From: DHVE2 group archaeon
GTDB lineage: Archaea > Thermoplasmatota > Thermoplasmata > Thermoplasmatales > Aciduliprofundaceae
Assembly: GCA_015520975.1 (NCBI GenBank)
Contig: WAOZ01000203.1
Coordinates: 1-22,639 of the forward strand
Length of the DNA stretch: 22,639 nucleotides
Direction: 5' to 3'
Part shown: positions 21,393 to 22,639 of the stretch, piece after piece
Position numbering within the stretch: the first letter of the stretch is position 1
Layout of the letters: every line of letters begins with the position of its first letter
Position numbers and translations under genes: made by a program
Notes under the pieces: model-generated
The model's input: the letters and a program-made list of their open reading frames with translations, nothing else
What the model was told of the DNA's origin: nothing
Database searches by the model: none

Positions 21393-22400
21393 ATGAAAAA
21401 TGAGGATTCAAACAAACCTATGCTTTTGAGGACTTTAAGTCTGCTGAGGAGCAACATTCCGCGAAGCGTGAAGAAAGAGATACCGAGAGCGGAGGAGTAC
21501 ATAGATATGGCTATGAGCATCGTGAATCAGTACATTGAGATCAAACAGAAACTTTACAGCGCAATAGAGAGACTGGATGACACAACTAGAACTCTAGAAT
21601 TGATAAAGAAAAGGATAGATGAGGAGGTCACAAAGCGTCAGGAAGATATGGCTCTGAAAGAGGATGAACTGATCGCGCTGCTTAAAAAATTAACAGATAT
21701 AGAGGGAAGAATACACAATATTGAAGACAGGGAGGAAAAACTTGCCGAGAGAGAGGAACAGCTTGCAGAGCGAGAACGGGCCATAGAGGAGAAAGAGAAA
21801 ACAATAGACAGGCTCATATCCGCCAACACGGAGATTGTGGCGCAGATTAGAGATCGCAGCGAAACCCTTGCTATGTTAATCAAAAAATTTGAAGAGGAGA
21901 AAGCAAGGTGGGAAGCCGAGAAGAAAGAGACGGAAGAGAAGCTGATGAAGAGAGAGACCCTTCTTGAAAAGTTGAAAAACACCCTGGAGCTGAGGGCGAG
22001 GGAGATTGAATCGAAGGAAAACGAGATTGCGGAACTTGAGAAAAAGAAAAAAGAGCTTCAGAAGGAGATAGAGGATATGGAATACAGGAAAAGAAACGAG
22101 CTCTCTGAGTATGAGGAGAAACTCAAAAAATGGGAGAAGGATCTGCTTGAAAAAGAGAAAGAGCTTGCAGGGTATGCTCGTATACTCAGCGAAAGAGAGG
22201 AAAAACTGGATACGAAAAGAAGGGAACTGGAAAAGAGAGAGGAGGAAGTTAGAAGAAAAGAGCGCAAGTTAAGAGATTACGAAAGAGAGATTGAGAATTT
22301 GAAAGAGGAGATACAGTTCCTGAGCGAGAGAGTTAAGACCCTTATGAAGAATAAAAACGAGCTGGAAAAAGATCTGGCTGCGTTGAGGGCTCAGTTATAA
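21393..22400 (+). CDS. Long coiled-coil protein, unknown function
   Basis: Not recognised. About 335 residues. The first ~45 (PMLLRTLSLLRSNIPRSVKKEIPRAEEYI and following) look like a small helical head. From about 50 to the end it is an almost unbroken, Glu/Lys/Arg-rich coiled coil with many near-repeats such as EREEQLAERERAIEEKEK and KREEEVRRKERKLRDYE. There is no ATPase or hinge domain, so it is not an SMC or Rad50; no membrane segment is visible. If straight, a coil of ~285 residues would be roughly 40 nm long. The start is put at 21393, because GGAG ends 6 bases before it; an in-frame ATG at 21387, which overlaps the previous stop as ATGA, is the alternative. A cytoskeletal, spacer or chromosome-organising role is possible but unproven. 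Confidence 0.78.
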   Translation: MKNEDSNKPMLLRTLSLLRSNIPRSVKKEIPRAEEYIDMAMSIVNQYIEIKQKLYSAIERLDDTTRTLELIKKRIDEEVTKRQEDMALKEDELIALLKKLTDIEGRIHNIEDREEKLAEREEQLAERERAIEEKEKTIDRLISANTEIVAQIRDRSETLAMLIKKFEEEKARWEAEKKETEEKLMKRETLLEKLKNTLELRAREIESKENEIAELEKKKKELQKEIEDMEYRKRNELSEYEEKLKKWEKDLLEKEKELAGYARILSEREEKLDTKRRELEKREEEVRRKERKLRDYEREIENLKEEIQFLSERVKTLMKNKNELEKDLAALRAQL

Positions 22401-22626
22401 TCCTCATAAAGTGGTTTTCTCATTTCCAAAATTTTTTATGACGCAATATACGCTGATGCTGTATCTTGATTATATCTTATCCTGCCAAGCCTTTAGATAC
22501 GCCTGATTTTTTCCATTTCTACGTGATATGGAGAGGCTGCAAAACAGCAAATCACGGATTTTCCACCGCGCATTTCCAAAAACACGCAAACATATATGAA
22601 TGAAGTAGTCTTTTCCCCGTTATGGT
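22401..22626. other. Terminal non-coding stretch with nested inverted repeats
   Basis: No convincing gene is visible. CGTGAT (22522-22527) and ATCACG (22551-22556) form an outer inverted repeat around an inner GCTG/CAGC stem (22536-22548, loop CAAAA), so a small structured RNA is possible. CATTTCCAAAA occurs twice, near 22420 and 22569. A short open frame begins at the ATG near 22598 and is still open when the adapter-like end is reached, so it cannot be judged. Confidence 0.3.
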
Positions 22627-22639
22627 CTGTCTCTTATAC
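22627..22639. other. Sequencing-adapter remnant (Nextera mosaic end)
   Basis: The last 13 bases, CTGTCTCTTATAC, are identical to the first 13 bases of the 19-base Nextera read-through adapter. A chance match of 13 bases exactly at a contig end is improbable, so these bases are probably not genomic. Confidence 0.85.

Noticed and set aside
21393..22400. SMC, Rad50 or other DNA-repair ATPase
   Set aside because: No Walker A, Walker B, signature motif, hinge or zinc hook is present in the long coiled-coil protein.
22510..22556. C/D-box guide RNA near the contig end
   Set aside because: GTGATAT is a poor C box and no properly placed CTGA D box pair is present; only the inverted repeats remain noteworthy.
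22598..22639. Short plus-strand open frame (MNEVVFSP...) at the end
   Set aside because: Only about nine codons precede the adapter-like bases and there is no TATA box or ribosome site, so it cannot be told from chance.

Overview
The window is an archaeal chromosome segment. Evidence: two tRNA genes without an encoded CCA end, a KptA RNA 2'-phosphotransferase with an N-terminal zinc finger, archaeal-type PurS/PurL/PurQ as separate small proteins, a NosD-like surface protein ending in a PEF/transmembrane tail, NikR, and TATA boxes 24-28 bases upstream of many start codons (leaderless genes). The gene set would suit a Thermoplasmatota/DHVE2-like euryarchaeon, but that placement is an inference. 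The last 13 bases equal the start of the Nextera transposon adapter, so the window probably runs to the end of an assembled contig.

Layout. 27-3312 (minus): a nickel cluster, nikR-ykgJ followed by an ECF-type nickel/cobalt transporter M-N-Q-O (cbiM/nikM, small N subunit, cbiQ, cbiO). 3425-4993 (plus): a secreted beta-helix protein. 5056-8798 (plus): purS-purL-purQ (FGAM synthase) with a [NiFe]-hydrogenase maturation protease gene overlapping the end of purQ. 8848-9513 (plus): a stand-alone seven-helix sensor-like membrane protein, convergent with and overlapping a MIP18/DUF59 Fe-S assembly gene (9439-9822, minus). 9885-10664 (plus): kptA, then tRNA-Ala(GGC) and a decayed copy of that tRNA's 3' end.

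11000-11494 (minus): an isoprenylcysteine-methyltransferase-like membrane protein. 11587-12807 (plus): a short type I glutamine synthetase. 12811-16155 (minus): class V aminotransferase, SerA and a DUF1015 protein, which look like a serine/phosphoserine module. 16324-16404 (plus): tRNA-Ser(GCT), running antisense into the end of panE. 16357-19444 (minus): adenine/adenosine deaminase, TPR protein, GtrA-like membrane protein and ketopantoate reductase in one overlapping string. 19533-20957 (plus): the two subunits of class I fumarase. 21004-22400 (plus): two overlapping genes for long coiled-coil proteins of unknown function. 22401-22639 holds no convincing gene.

How it fits together: nickel uptake under NikR and the hydrogenase protease suggest a nickel-dependent hydrogenase elsewhere in the genome. 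Purine synthesis, adenine salvage, glutamine synthetase and fumarase form a nitrogen/central-carbon core. Start-site signals divide into two classes: first genes of transcripts have a TATA box about 25 bases before the start codon, while internal genes carry a GGTG- or GGAGG-type ribosome site 3-7 bases before it. This pattern was used to correct several starts. No stretch longer than about 300 bases is empty, and I saw no insertion sequence or CRISPR array.
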